Source: Oscillospiraceae bacterium
GTDB taxonomy: Bacteria; Bacillota; Clostridia; Oscillospirales; Ruminococcaceae
Direction of reading: 5' to 3'
NCBI GenBank assembly: GCA_017991935.1
Contig: JAGOPP010000001.1
Location: 185,992 to 249,991, forward strand
DNA length: 64,000 nucleotides
Shown here: piece after piece, positions 15,384 through 23,907 of the stretch
How the letters are laid out: each line of letters opens with the position of its first letter
How positions within the stretch are numbered: the stretch's first letter is position 1
Position numbers and translations under genes: made by a program
The notes under the pieces: generated by a model
Seen by the model: the letters and a program-made list of their open reading frames with translations, nothing else
Databases searched by the model: none
Told to the model about the DNA's origin: nothing

Positions 15384-16184
15384 ATGCAGGATTACCGCAT
15401 CATCGACGTGCACACCCATATCTATCCGGAAAAGATCGCGGAAAAAGCCGCCGGCGCCATCAGCGAGTTTTATCAGATCCCGATGCGCCACGCCGGGGGC
15501 AGCGAGGCGCTGCTCAAATCCGGCAGGCAGATCGGCGTCGAAAAATATCTGGTCTGCTCGGTGGCGACGATCCCGCAGCAGGTCCCGGCCATCAACGATT
15601 TCATCCTCGGCGAGTGCGCGCAGCACCCCGAATTCATCGGCTTCGGCGCGATGCACCCCGGCTATGAGGATATCGGCGGCGAGCTTCGGCGGATCAAGGC
15701 GCTTGGGCTTCGCGGGGTCAAGCTGCACCCGGATTTTCAGCAGTTTTATATCGACGACGACGCGGCCCTGCCGATGTTCCGGGCCATCCGGGACAACGAC
15801 ATGTTTCTGCTGATCCATCTTGGCGACGACAAGCGCCCCTATTCCGACCCGAAGCGGATGGCCTTAGTGATCGAGAAAGTTCCCGGCCTCAAGGTCATCG
15901 GCGCGCATTTCGGCGGCTACGCGGTCTGGTGGGACAACCTTGAGACCTACCGCCCGGGCAGCATCGTCTTCGACATCTCAAGCTCGCTCTTTCTGCTCGA
16001 CAAGGAGACGGCCTACCAACTTTTTGACCGCTACGGCATGGAGAGCTTCTTTTGGGGCACCGATTTCCCGATGTGGGACCACCGGGAGGAGCTGGGGCGC
16101 TTCTTCGCTCTGGGCCTCTCGGAGGAGCAAAACCGCATGATCCTCTATGACAACTTTGCCCGCTATTACGGGCTGGAGGAATAG
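15384..16184 (+). CDS. Amidohydrolase-2 (ACMSD-like) family metal-dependent hydrolase
   Basis: A TIM-barrel metallohydrolase of the amidohydrolase superfamily. The 266-aa product has IIDVHTHIYPE at the N-terminus (HxH metal ligands), GLRGVKLHPDFQQF (the central Lys-x-His region), VIGAHFGGY, and the catalytic Asp in FFWGTDFPMWD. Members act as decarboxylases or hydrolases on small carboxylates or cyclic compounds; the substrate here is unknown. ATG 15384 follows AAGGAG at nine bases. It has its own promoter after the eut terminator, so a link to ethanolamine is not supported beyond adjacency. Confidence 0.82.
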   Translation: MQDYRIIDVHTHIYPEKIAEKAAGAISEFYQIPMRHAGGSEALLKSGRQIGVEKYLVCSVATIPQQVPAINDFILGECAQHPEFIGFGAMHPGYEDIGGELRRIKALGLRGVKLHPDFQQFYIDDDAALPMFRAIRDNDMFLLIHLGDDKRPYSDPKRMALVIEKVPGLKVIGAHFGGYAVWWDNLETYRPGSIVFDISSSLFLLDKETAYQLFDRYGMESFFWGTDFPMWDHREELGRFFALGLSEEQNRMILYDNFARYYGLEE

Positions 16185-16281
16185 CCGGGGGCCTTTGCCG
16201 CCGGGGAGCGCCCGTCCGCGGCCGGGCGCAAAAAAAACCGTACATTCGCCGGAAAACCGGCAAAAAACGTCCGCCAAACGC

Positions 16282-16310
16282 TTGACATGCGGGCGTTTTT
16301 CTTATATAAT
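16282..16310 (+). promoter_or_regulatory. Consensus promoter of the ylxM-ffh operon
   Basis: Perfect TTGACA (16282-16287) and perfect TATAAT (16305-16310) with 17-bp spacing. Confidence 0.92.
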
Positions 16311-16327
16311 AAACACAGTTTTAAATT

Positions 16328-16346
16328 GTAAAGTAAATTACTTTAC
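16328..16346. promoter_or_regulatory. Perfect 19-bp palindrome between promoter and ylxM start
   Basis: GTAAAGTAA, a central A, then TTACTTTAC. The arms are perfect 9-bp inverted repeats beginning about 18 bp after the -10 box and touching the Shine-Dalgarno (AAAGGAGG from 16347). It can be a DNA operator for a dimeric regulator or an RNA hairpin masking the ribosome-binding site. YlxM itself has a helix-turn-helix, so self-control is possible but untested. Confidence 0.6.
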
Positions 16347-16363
16347 AAAAGGAGGCGAAGGCC

Positions 16364-16726
16364 ATGGCGAAGGATATGACGGTCACGGTGCTCTTCGATT
16401 TCTACGGGGATATTCTGACCGAAAAGCAGCAGGAGGTCATCGATTATTATTATAACGACGACCTGTCGCTCGCGGAAATCTCCGAGCATCTGGGCATCAC
16501 CCGTCAAGGCGTTCGCGATTCGATCAAGCGCGCGGAGGCGATTTTGCTCGACATGGAGGAGCGCCTCGGTCTGGTCAAACGTTTCCGCACCATCCAAAAC
16601 GGGCTCGACAGGATCATCGGCGAGGCCCGGCAGATCGACAACGAGAGTCTCCGCGGCGCGACGATCAGGGAGATCAACAAGCACACCGCGAACATCATCG
16701 AGATCGCGGAACATCTCAACGATTGA
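16364..16726 (+). CDS. ylxM: YlxM, SRP-associated helix-turn-helix protein
   Basis: YlxM/p13 is a small sigma-4-like helix-turn-helix protein always found next to ffh in Firmicutes and thought to modulate the signal recognition particle. The 120-aa product has TVLFDFYGDILTEKQQEVIDYYYNDDLSLAEISEHLGITRQGVRDSIKR, with the recognition helix around residues 41-60. A coiled C-terminal half follows. ATG 16364 follows AAAGGAGG. It overlaps functionally with ffh, which starts 12 bp downstream. Confidence 0.93.
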   Translation: MAKDMTVTVLFDFYGDILTEKQQEVIDYYYNDDLSLAEISEHLGITRQGVRDSIKRAEAILLDMEERLGLVKRFRTIQNGLDRIIGEARQIDNESLRGATIREINKHTANIIEIAEHLND

Positions 16727-16738
16727 CGGAGGTGCGCA

Positions 16739-18133
16739 ATGGCATTTGAAGGGTTAGCCGAGAAGCTCGGCGCGGTATTCAAAAAGCTAAAAAATAAGGG
16801 AAAGCTCAACGAGGCCGACGTCAAATCCGCGATGCGCGAGGTCAGACTCGCGCTGCTCGAGGCCGACGTCAATTATAAAGTCGCGAAGGACTTCGTCGCG
16901 AAGGTGACGGAGCGCGCGGTCGGGGCCGAGGTGCTCGAGAGCCTGACGCCCGCCCAGCACGTCGTCAAAATCGTCCACGAGGAGCTGATCTCCCTGATGG
17001 GCGACCAAGACGGCGCGAGGATCCACTTTTCGAGCAAGATCCCGACCATCCTGATGATGGTGGGGCTTCAGGGCTCGGGAAAAACCACCCATTCCGGCAA
17101 ACTGGCCGTTTATTTTAAGAAAGCGGGCAGAAGGCCGCTGCTCGTCGCCTGCGACGTCTACCGTCCGGCCGCGATCGAGCAGCTCAAGGTGGTCGGCAAA
17201 CAGGCGGACGTCCCGGTCTTTGAGATGGGGCAGGGCGATCCGGTCGAGATCGCGAAGAAGGCCGTGGCCCACGCAAGGGATTACGGCGACGACATTGTGA
17301 TCCTCGACACAGCCGGCCGCCTGCACGTCGATGAGAAGCTGATGGATGAGCTTTTCCGCATGAAGGAGGAGCTGCATCCGGAGGAGATCTTGCTCGTCGT
17401 GGACGCCATGACCGGACAGGACGCCGTCAACGTAGCCTCCACGTTCGACGAAAAGCTCGGCATCACCGGCACCGTTTTGACGAAGCTCGACGGCGACACC
17501 AGAGGCGGCGCGGCGCTTTCGGTCCGCGCGGTCACCGGCAGGCCGATCAAATTCGCCGGCACCGGCGAGAAGCTCACGGACCTCGAGCCGTTCCATCCGG
17601 ACCGGATGGCCTCAAGGATCCTTGGCATGGGCGACGTGCTCACGCTGATCGAGAAGGCTGAGGAGCAGTACGACGCGAAGCAGGCCGAGCAGCTCGCGAA
17701 AAAGCTCGGCGACAACAGCTTCGGCCTCGACGATCTACTTGAGCAGATGAAGCAGGTGCGGAAGATGGGCTCCTTCGGGCAGCTGATCTCGATGTTCCCC
17801 GGCGCGAAGAAAAAGATCTCCGACGAGGAGGCCGCCGAGGGCGAAAAACAGATCGTCCGGACGGAGGCCATCATCCATTCGATGACCTACCGGGAGCGCC
17901 GCAAGCCCTCCCTGATCAACGCCTCCCGCAAGAAGCGCATCGCATCCGGCAGCGGCACCAAGGTTGAGGACGTCAACCGCCTGCTTCGGCAGTTCGAGCA
18001 GATGCAGAAGATGATGAAGCAGATCTCCGGCAGCGGCAAGCAGGGCAAAAAGATGCGCCAGATGCTCTCGCAGATGCAGAGCGGCGGCACGCCGGGCGGG
18101 ATGCCGCCGATGGGCGGCGGGCTGTCCTTTTAA
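16739..18133 (+). CDS. ffh: Ffh, signal recognition particle GTPase
   Basis: Ffh binds SRP RNA and signal sequences and delivers nascent membrane proteins to FtsY. The 464-aa product has the N domain, the G domain with GLQGSGKTT at residues 109-117, DTAGRLHVDEKLM, TKLDGDTRGGAALS and GTGEKLTDLEPFHPDRMA, and a Met-rich M domain ending in a Gly/Met/Pro-rich tail (GGTPGGMPPMGGG). Length is usual. ATG 16739 follows CGGAGGT. Confidence 0.97.
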   Translation: MAFEGLAEKLGAVFKKLKNKGKLNEADVKSAMREVRLALLEADVNYKVAKDFVAKVTERAVGAEVLESLTPAQHVVKIVHEELISLMGDQDGARIHFSSKIPTILMMVGLQGSGKTTHSGKLAVYFKKAGRRPLLVACDVYRPAAIEQLKVVGKQADVPVFEMGQGDPVEIAKKAVAHARDYGDDIVILDTAGRLHVDEKLMDELFRMKEELHPEEILLVVDAMTGQDAVNVASTFDEKLGITGTVLTKLDGDTRGGAALSVRAVTGRPIKFAGTGEKLTDLEPFHPDRMASRILGMGDVLTLIEKAEEQYDAKQAEQLAKKLGDNSFGLDDLLEQMKQVRKMGSFGQLISMFPGAKKKISDEEAAEGEKQIVRTEAIIHSMTYRERRKPSLINASRKKRIASGSGTKVEDVNRLLRQFEQMQKMMKQISGSGKQGKKMRQMLSQMQSGGTPGGMPPMGGGLSF

Positions 18134-18200
18134 CTCGTTTCATAGGCCATGTGCCTTGAATAAGAATTTACTTTTCATGGAATTATAGGAGGAAAAACGA

Positions 18201-18443
18201 ATGTCCGTCAAAATCAGACTGCGCCGCATGGGCGCCAAAAAGAGTCCTTTTTATCGCATCGTTGTCGCGGATTCCCGCTATCCGCGCGACGGCCGCTTTA
18301 TCGAAGAGCTTGGCTATTATGATCCTACCAAGGAGCCGTCCGTCATTAAAGTCGATGAGGAGAAAGTCCGCCAGTGGATTTCCAGCGGAGCTCAGCCGAC
18401 CGATACGGTCAAAGCGCTTCTGAAGATCGAAGGGGTCCTCTGA
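18201..18443 (+). CDS. rpsP: Ribosomal protein bS16
   Basis: An 80-aa small-subunit ribosomal protein. The family signature is complete: [25 protein letters not shown] and [14 protein letters not shown] at the N-terminal end. ATG 18201 follows TAGGAGG. Its TGA overlaps the ATG of the next gene by one base, coupling their translation. Confidence 0.98.
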   Translation: MSVKIRLRRMGAKKSPFYRIVVADSRYPRDGRFIEELGYYDPTKEPSVIKVDEEKVRQWISSGAQPTDTVKALLKIEGVL

Positions 18444-18691
18444 TGTCGGAAATCAATATGGAAGAACTGCTCGCGACGATTGCCCGCGGGCTGGTCGAGG
18501 ATAAGGACGCCGTCAGCATCAGCGTCGACGGGCCGGACGAGGAAGGCAACGATGTCTATCATCTCCATGTCGCTGCCTCCGATATGGGCAGAGTGATCGG
18601 ACGGCAGGGCAAGATTGCCCGCGCCATCCGCACCCTGATGCGCACCGCCGCGAACCGCTGCGGCAAAAAGGCCGTCGTAACGATCGAATAA
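18443..18691 (+). CDS. khpA: KhpA, KH-domain RNA-binding protein
   Basis: KhpA (YlqC) is a small KH-domain protein that binds RNA with KhpB and influences cell division and translation. The 82-aa product has the KH signature GRVIGRQGKIARAIRTLMR with the GxxG loop (GRQG). The start ATG 18443 overlaps the rpsP stop. The order rpsP-khpA-rimM-trmD is standard in Firmicutes. Confidence 0.93.
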   Translation: MSEINMEELLATIARGLVEDKDAVSISVDGPDEEGNDVYHLHVAASDMGRVIGRQGKIARAIRTLMRTAANRCGKKAVVTIE

Positions 18692-18699
18692 ACCAACCG

Positions 18700-18729
18700 G
18701 AATGCCCCCATCTTAGGATGAGGGCATTC
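18700..18729 (+). repeat. Intercistronic hairpin between khpA and rimM
   Basis: GAATGCCC, then CATC-TTAG-GATG, then GGGCATTC: a 12-bp stem interrupted by a C/A mismatch. No U-run follows, so it is likely a processing or stability stem rather than a terminator. Confidence 0.6.
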
Positions 18730-18757
18730 TGCAAACAAGAAAAGGATTCAAAAAGCC

Positions 18758-19273
18758 ATGCGAAAAGAATTTCTCGAAGTCGGCGAGGTCGTCACCATCC
18801 ACGGCGTCAAGGGGTATTTCCGTCTCTACCCGTGGTGCGACGACGGCGACCTCGACGACGCGAAATTCATGTACCTCGACAATGGGAAAGCAAGGTACGA
18901 GGTGGAGGACGTCAAACCGCATAAAAACGTGTATCTCGTCAAGTGGAAGGGGATCGACACGCCCGAGGAGGCCGTCAAGTTCCGCGGAAAGGTCGTCTAT
19001 ATGCGCCGGGAGGACATCCCGATGGCGGCGGGCGATTACTTTATCCAAGACCTTGAGGGGCTCTCCGTCGTGGACCGGGACGATCCCGGGCGCTGCTTCG
19101 GCATCCTCAAAGAGGTCGCCCGGACCGGCGCGAACGACATCTACTGCGTGAAAGCACAGGACGGCGCCGAGACTTGGATCCCGGCGATCCCGGACGTCAT
19201 CGACGAGGTGGATTTTGAGCACGGCGTGCTCAAAATTTTCCCGATGAAAGGACTTTTTGACGATGCGGATTGA
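18758..19273 (+). CDS. rimM: RimM, 16S rRNA processing protein
   Basis: RimM assists maturation of the 30S head region. The 171-aa product has the N-terminal beta-barrel (FLEVGEVVTIHGVKGYFRLYPW) and the PRC-barrel C-terminal domain (GDYFIQDLEGLSVV, then WIPAIPDVIDEVDFEHGVLKI). ATG 18758 follows AAAGGA. Its end overlaps the start of trmD by 11 bases. Confidence 0.95.
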   Translation: MRKEFLEVGEVVTIHGVKGYFRLYPWCDDGDLDDAKFMYLDNGKARYEVEDVKPHKNVYLVKWKGIDTPEEAVKFRGKVVYMRREDIPMAAGDYFIQDLEGLSVVDRDDPGRCFGILKEVARTGANDIYCVKAQDGAETWIPAIPDVIDEVDFEHGVLKIFPMKGLFDDAD

Positions 19274-19955
19274 CATTATGACGCTGTTTCCGGAGATGTG
19301 CGAGGCGGTGCTCAACGCGAGCATCCTCGGCCGCGCAAGGCGGGCGGGGCTGTTTGAGGCGCGCTGCCACAACATCCGGGACTACTCGCAGGAGAAGCAT
19401 CAGAAGGCGGACGACGCCCCCTATGGCGGCGGCAGTGGCATGATTATGCAGGCGGACCCGATTTTCCGGTGCTATGAGCACGTCTGCGAAGAGCTGTGCT
19501 CAAAGCCGCATACGATCTATCTTTCGCCCAAAGGGGCCGTGCTCACGCAGCAAAAAGCGGTCGCGCTCTCCCGGGATTACGACAATCTGCTGCTGCTTTG
19601 CGGGCATTACGAGGGCGTGGACGAGCGCGTTTTGGAGGAGATCGTCGATGAGGAGATCTCGCTGGGCGACTTTGTGATCACCGGCGGGGAGCTCGCGGCG
19701 CTCGTGCTCACCGACGCCGTCGCGCGGCTCTGCGACGGCGTGCTCTCCGAGGACACCTGCTTTGAGGAGGAGAGCCACTACGCCGGGCTGCTCGAATACC
19801 CGCAATATACAAGGCCGCAAAAATGGCATGACAAAGAGGTTCCGGAGGTGCTCCTCTCCGGGAACCACAGGGAGATCGCGGCGTGGCGGCGCCAAAAATC
19901 GCTGGAGATCACGGCCGACCGAAGGCCCGATCTGCTGGGCGAAACACATAAATAA
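19263..19955 (+). CDS. trmD: TrmD, tRNA (guanine-N1)-methyltransferase
   Basis: TrmD makes m1G37 in tRNAs that read CNN, CGG and similar codons, preventing frameshifts. The 230-aa product shows the knotted SPOUT motifs: RIDIMTLFPEM at the start, DDAPYGGGSGM, LCGHYEGVDERVLEEIVDEEISLGDFVITGGELA and the EYPQYTRP segment. The ATG at 19263 is preferred to the TTG at 19257. Confidence 0.97.
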   Translation: MRIDIMTLFPEMCEAVLNASILGRARRAGLFEARCHNIRDYSQEKHQKADDAPYGGGSGMIMQADPIFRCYEHVCEELCSKPHTIYLSPKGAVLTQQKAVALSRDYDNLLLLCGHYEGVDERVLEEIVDEEISLGDFVITGGELAALVLTDAVARLCDGVLSEDTCFEEESHYAGLLEYPQYTRPQKWHDKEVPEVLLSGNHREIAAWRRQKSLEITADRRPDLLGETHK

Positions 19956-19974
19956 ATCGAAGGACGGGAATGCT

Positions 19975-20706
19975 GTGACGGGAACCATCGTCAACGCGCT
20001 GGCAGTCGCTTTGGGAGGACTCGCCGGCCTCTTATTCAATAAAGGCATCAGCGAGAGCCTCAAGGACTCCATTTTTAAGGTGGAGGGGGTCGCCGTGCTC
20101 ATCATCGGGCTCAACGGCCTGATCGCCAACATGTTCACCGCGGCGCGGGACGGCTCGCTCTCCGATTCCGGCGGCATGCTGCTGCTCCTCTCGCTCGTTT
20201 TGGGCACGCTCTGCGGCGAGCTGCTGCGGATCGACGACCGGATGAACGCCTTCGGCGTCTGGGTTGAGCACCGCATGAAGGCCGAGGGTTTCGCCAAGGG
20301 CTTCGTCAGCGCCTCCATCATTTTTTGCGTCGGCTCGATGGCGATCATCGGGGCGCTCAGTGACGGGCTTTCCGGCGACAGCTCGGTTTTGTTCGTCAAA
20401 AGCGTGCTGGACGGCGTCACCGCGATGATCCTCGCCTCCACGATGGGGGCGGGCGTGCTGGGCGCGGCGGTCCCGGTCCTGCTCTATCAGGGCGCGATTT
20501 CGCTGTTTGCGTCGTCGCTTTCGGGCCTTTTCGACCGCTTCCCGGAGCTGCTTTCGCAGATTTCGATGGTCGGCTACACGATCGTTTTGTGCATCGGGAT
20601 CAACTTCCTCTTTGGGCCGAAAATCAAGACCGCCAACCTGATCCCGTCCATCTTTGTTCCGCTGCTGTATAATCTGTTGATGATGATGAAAAATTTGTGG
20701 CGATAA
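19975..20706 (+). CDS. DUF554 family integral membrane protein
   Basis: A 243-aa polytopic membrane protein of the DUF554 (YdfK/YqgA) family. It opens with TGTIVNALAVALGGLAGLLF and contains an ASIIFCVGSMAIIGALSDG segment and TMGAGVLGAAVPVLLYQGAISL, with about seven membrane helices. Function is unknown; a transporter or channel role is guessed in the family. GTG 19975 follows AAGGACGGGA. It is only 19 bp behind trmD, so it may be co-transcribed. Confidence 0.85.
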   Translation: MTGTIVNALAVALGGLAGLLFNKGISESLKDSIFKVEGVAVLIIGLNGLIANMFTAARDGSLSDSGGMLLLLSLVLGTLCGELLRIDDRMNAFGVWVEHRMKAEGFAKGFVSASIIFCVGSMAIIGALSDGLSGDSSVLFVKSVLDGVTAMILASTMGAGVLGAAVPVLLYQGAISLFASSLSGLFDRFPELLSQISMVGYTIVLCIGINFLFGPKIKTANLIPSIFVPLLYNLLMMMKNLWR

Positions 20707-20770
20707 TGCACAAACTATGTCATTTGATCGCGCTTCGGATAGGGGATTTCGGGAAAATTTCCGCAATTCG

Positions 20771-20798
20771 TTGCATCTTTTCTCGGGGATGCTATAAT
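20771..20798 (+). promoter_or_regulatory. Promoter of the HPr gene
   Basis: TTGCAT (20771-20776) and TATAAT (20793-20798), 16-bp spacer, about 40 bp before the start codon. Confidence 0.8.
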
Positions 20799-20839
20799 AA
20801 TTAAAAGAATCTTTTGCTGCAATATAAGGAGAAATGATT

Positions 20840-21103
20840 ATGTTTTCGAGCGAAGTGAAAGTTCAGAATCAGGTCGGCCTTCACGCGCGCCCCGCGACTT
20901 TCTTTATTCAGAAAGCCAACGAGTATAAATCCTCCATCTGGGTCGAAAAAGAGGAACGCAGAGTCAACGCGAAATCGCTGCTGGGCGTTTTGTCTCTGGG
21001 GATCGTCGGCGGAACCGACATCAAGATCATTGCCGACGGCGCTGATGAACAGGCCGCAGTGGAGGGCCTTGTCAAACTGGTTCAATCCGGTTTCTCTGAC
21101 TGA
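20840..21103 (+). CDS. ptsH: HPr, phosphocarrier protein
   Basis: HPr carries phosphate from enzyme I to sugar-specific PTS enzymes and, when phosphorylated on Ser46, signals catabolite repression. The 87-aa product has His15 in VGLHARPATFF and Ser46 in NAKSLLGVLSLGI, so both regulatory sites are present; a Crh-type protein would lack His15. The ATG at 20840 lies eight bases after AAGGAG, while the in-frame ATG at 20834 is too close. It is single, with its own promoter and terminator and no ptsI beside it. Confidence 0.93.
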   Translation: MFSSEVKVQNQVGLHARPATFFIQKANEYKSSIWVEKEERRVNAKSLLGVLSLGIVGGTDIKIIADGADEQAAVEGLVKLVQSGFSD

Positions 21104-21119
21104 TCGATATGCAAAATCA

Positions 21120-21152
21120 GCGCCGCAGATAGCGATATTTGCGGCGTTTTTT
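21120..21152 (+). terminator. Terminator after the HPr gene
   Basis: CGCCGCA and TGCGGCG close a stem with an AT-rich loop, then TTTTTTCTTT. Confidence 0.82.
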
Positions 21153-21178
21153 CTTTGGAGGAAAGGAGGCGTCCGGCC

Positions 21179-23014
21179 ATGGACAACCCGCGTCTGCCGT
21201 ATCTGAGGGAAAAAACGCGCGCCCTGCCGCTTGAGCCGGGCGTCTATATCATGCACGAAAAGAGCGGCAAGGTCATCTACGTCGGCAAGGCGAAAAAGCT
21301 TAAAAACCGCGTGACCAGCTATTTTCGCAACGTGGAGAAGCACCTGCCGAAGGTCTACAAGATGGTCGAGCACGTCTGGGAGTTCGACTATATCGTCACG
21401 GACAGCGAATTCGAGGCGCTGATCCTCGAGTGCTCGCTCATCAAGCAGTACGCGCCGAAATACAACATCCTCTTGAAGGACGACAAGGGTTACAGCTACG
21501 TGCGGATCTCGCCCGGGCCTTACAGCCGGCTGACCGGCGTCCTGCAAAAGGCGGACGACGGCGCGACCTATCTCGGGCCCTACATGAGCTCCTTCGTCGT
21601 GCGGCAGACGGTGGCGGAGGCGAACAAGGCCTTCCTGCTGCCGACCTGCAACAAAAAATTCCCGCAGGAGTTTCATAAGGGCCGGCCCTGCCTAAACTAT
21701 TATATCAAGCAGTGCATGGGCGTCTGCCGGGGCAGGATCTCGGAGGGGGAGTACGCCGAGGCGCTCGATCAGGCGCTGGATTTCATCAAGGGCGGCAGCG
21801 CCGCCTCGATCGCGAAGCTGACCGAGCGAATGGAGGCCTGCGCCGAGAACGAGGAATACGAGCGCGCGGCGGCCCTGCGGGACCGGATCCGCGCCATCGA
21901 GCGCATCACCGAGCGGCAGAAGGTCGTCTTCTCCAAGGTGGAGGAGCAGGATGTCGTGGCGCTCGCCAAAAACGGGGAGGACATCTGCGCCGTCGTGCTC
22001 AAATTCCGGGGCGGCCGCTTGGTGGATAAGGACGAATATCTATTAAAAGAGCTGGGCACGGACCCGGCCTCCGTCGCCGAGTTTCTGCGCGGCTACTATC
22101 TCGAAAAAGAGGACATCCCGCCGCAGGTCGCCCTCCACGAGGACTGCGAGGACCGGGAGCTGCTCGCGCGGTGGCTCACCGAAAAGCGCGGCAAAAAGAC
22201 CGCGATCACGGTCCCGCAAAAGGGCGATCAAAAAAAGACCGCCGACATGGCCTACAACAACGCGGCGGAGCTGCTTTCCCACGGCAACGCCGTCACCGGC
22301 AGGGAGGTCGCCGTCTTGGACGAGCTCGCGCGCCTGCTCGGGATGGAGCGGGCGCCGCGGGTCATCGAGGCCTACGACATCTCCAACTTCGGCGCGGAGA
22401 CGGTCGTCGGCGGGATGGTCGTCTACGAGAACGCGCGGCCGAGGCGCGCCGACTACCGGAAATTCGCGATCAAGGACGCGCAGGCGCCGGACGACTACGC
22501 CTGCATGGCCGAGATGATCCGGCGGCGGTTCGCGCGCTATTTCGCGGAAAAAGAGAGCGGCGCCGGCTTCGGCCGGCTGCCGGATCTGATCCTGCTTGAC
22601 GGCGGCAAGGGCCACGTCGGCACGATCCGGCCGCTGCTCAGAGAGATGGGCATCGACGTGCCGGTCTTCGGCATGGTGAAGGACGATCGCCACCGCACCC
22701 GCGCGATCGCGGAGGACGGCGGCGAAATCGCGATCTCCGCGGTGCAGAGCGTCTTTTCGTTCGTCACGGCGATACAGGAAGAGGTGCACCGCTATTCCAT
22801 CGGATACAGCCGCGCGAGGCACAGCAAGACCTCGTTCGCCCTGTTGCTGACGAAGGTCAAGGGCATCGGCGAGAAGCGCGCGCAGGCCCTGATGCGGCAT
22901 TTTAAGACCATCAAGGCGCTGAAAGAGGCGCCCGTCGAGGAGCTTGCTGCGGTGGAGGGCATGACGAGGCCCGTCGCGGAGGAGCTGCGCCGTTTCTTAA
23001 ACGAGGAGGCCTGA
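21179..23014 (+). CDS. uvrC: UvrC, excinuclease subunit C
   Basis: UvrC makes the two incisions in nucleotide excision repair after damage recognition by UvrAB. The 611-aa product has the GIY-YIG nuclease domain (PGVYIMHEKSGKVIYVGKAKKLKNRV), a Cys-rich RPCLNYYIKQCMGVC segment, a UVR motif (EYERAAALRDRIRAIE), the RNase-H-like C-terminal nuclease (EAYDISNFGAE, LILLDGGKGH) and helix-hairpin-helix repeats (VKGIGEKRAQALMRHF). ATG 21179 follows AAAGGAGG. It is far from uvrAB, which lie at 45050-49888. Confidence 0.97.
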   Translation: MDNPRLPYLREKTRALPLEPGVYIMHEKSGKVIYVGKAKKLKNRVTSYFRNVEKHLPKVYKMVEHVWEFDYIVTDSEFEALILECSLIKQYAPKYNILLKDDKGYSYVRISPGPYSRLTGVLQKADDGATYLGPYMSSFVVRQTVAEANKAFLLPTCNKKFPQEFHKGRPCLNYYIKQCMGVCRGRISEGEYAEALDQALDFIKGGSAASIAKLTERMEACAENEEYERAAALRDRIRAIERITERQKVVFSKVEEQDVVALAKNGEDICAVVLKFRGGRLVDKDEYLLKELGTDPASVAEFLRGYYLEKEDIPPQVALHEDCEDRELLARWLTEKRGKKTAITVPQKGDQKKTADMAYNNAAELLSHGNAVTGREVAVLDELARLLGMERAPRVIEAYDISNFGAETVVGGMVVYENARPRRADYRKFAIKDAQAPDDYACMAEMIRRRFARYFAEKESGAGFGRLPDLILLDGGKGHVGTIRPLLREMGIDVPVFGMVKDDRHRTRAIAEDGGEIAISAVQSVFSFVTAIQEEVHRYSIGYSRARHSKTSFALLLTKVKGIGEKRAQALMRHFKTIKALKEAPVEELAAVEGMTRPVAEELRRFLNEEA

Positions 23015-23043
23015 CCGGATTTTTCCGGGAGCGGCCCCTGATC

Positions 23044-23072
23044 TTGACATTCCCCGAAAAACAAACGATAAT
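23044..23072 (+). promoter_or_regulatory. Promoter of rsmD
   Basis: TTGACA (23044-23049) and GATAAT (23067-23072) with a 17-bp spacer, about 20 bp before the start codon. Confidence 0.72.
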
Positions 23073-23094
23073 AGGGAATACGGAGCGTGAGGAT

Positions 23095-23643
23095 ATGAGA
23101 GTGATTACCGGATCGGCAAAAGGCAAGCGCCTGATTGCGCCGGAGGGGAAGGACACCACCCGGCCGACGGCCGAAAGGGTCAAAGAGGGCCTGTTTTCCG
23201 CGATCCAGTTTTTGGTGGAGGAGGCGGAGGTGCTCGATCTGTTTGCGGGCTCCGGCCAGCTCGGGATTGAGGCGCTCTCCCGCGGCGCGAAGAAGGCCGT
23301 CTTTGTCGACAACGCCAAAGAGGCCGTCTCCTGCATCAAGGAAAACCTTGCGAGCTGCGGCCTTTCCGGAAAAGCTTATGTCCATCAGTCGGACGCGCAG
23401 AGCTATCTTGCCGGCGCGCGGGAGGAATTCGATATAATCTTTCTGGATCCGCCCTACGCGGACGAGGCGGTCGCGGCGCTCCTGCCGAAATTGGAGCCGC
23501 TCGTCAAGCCCGGCGGCGTCGTCCTGTGCGAGCTCTCCAAGCGCAGCGATCTGCCGGAAGCCGCCGGCGGCCTGCGTTTTTACCGGGAATACCGCTACGG
23601 CCGGACGAAGATCGTCCAATACCGCAAGGAGTCCGAGGGCTGA
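23095..23643 (+). CDS. rsmD: RsmD, 16S rRNA (guanine-N2)-methyltransferase
   Basis: RsmD methylates G966 of 16S rRNA. The 182-aa product has the family start (MRVITGSAKGKRL), TRPTAERVKEGLFSAIQ, the SAM-binding VLDLFAGSGQLGIEALSRGA, and the catalytic DPPY in IIFLDPPYADE. ATG 23095 follows GTGAGGA. The usual Firmicute pairing rsmD-coaD is kept, although a 264-bp gap separates them here. Confidence 0.95.
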   Translation: MRVITGSAKGKRLIAPEGKDTTRPTAERVKEGLFSAIQFLVEEAEVLDLFAGSGQLGIEALSRGAKKAVFVDNAKEAVSCIKENLASCGLSGKAYVHQSDAQSYLAGAREEFDIIFLDPPYADEAVAALLPKLEPLVKPGGVVLCELSKRSDLPEAAGGLRFYREYRYGRTKIVQYRKESEG

Positions 23644-23907
23644 CGGGTTCTTCCCTCTTTCGCGAAGACCGGGGGAGAGCGGGGCGGCCCGGGGCCTGCC
23701 GGGAGCGTTTTCGCGTTGACCAAACGACGTTTCCGCGCGCCGGAGAAGCGCTCCGGAGCCACGGGTGAAGTACGGAGTTTTCCACAAGAGCCGTTTTTCG
23801 CGTCCACGCGGGGCGCGTCTTTCACAAAAAAAGATGTTTCTGCGTGCATCTGCGCAGAAGAGAAGCCGGGGCGCGGAGGAAACCGCGCTTTCGCAGCGGG
23901 GGATCAA

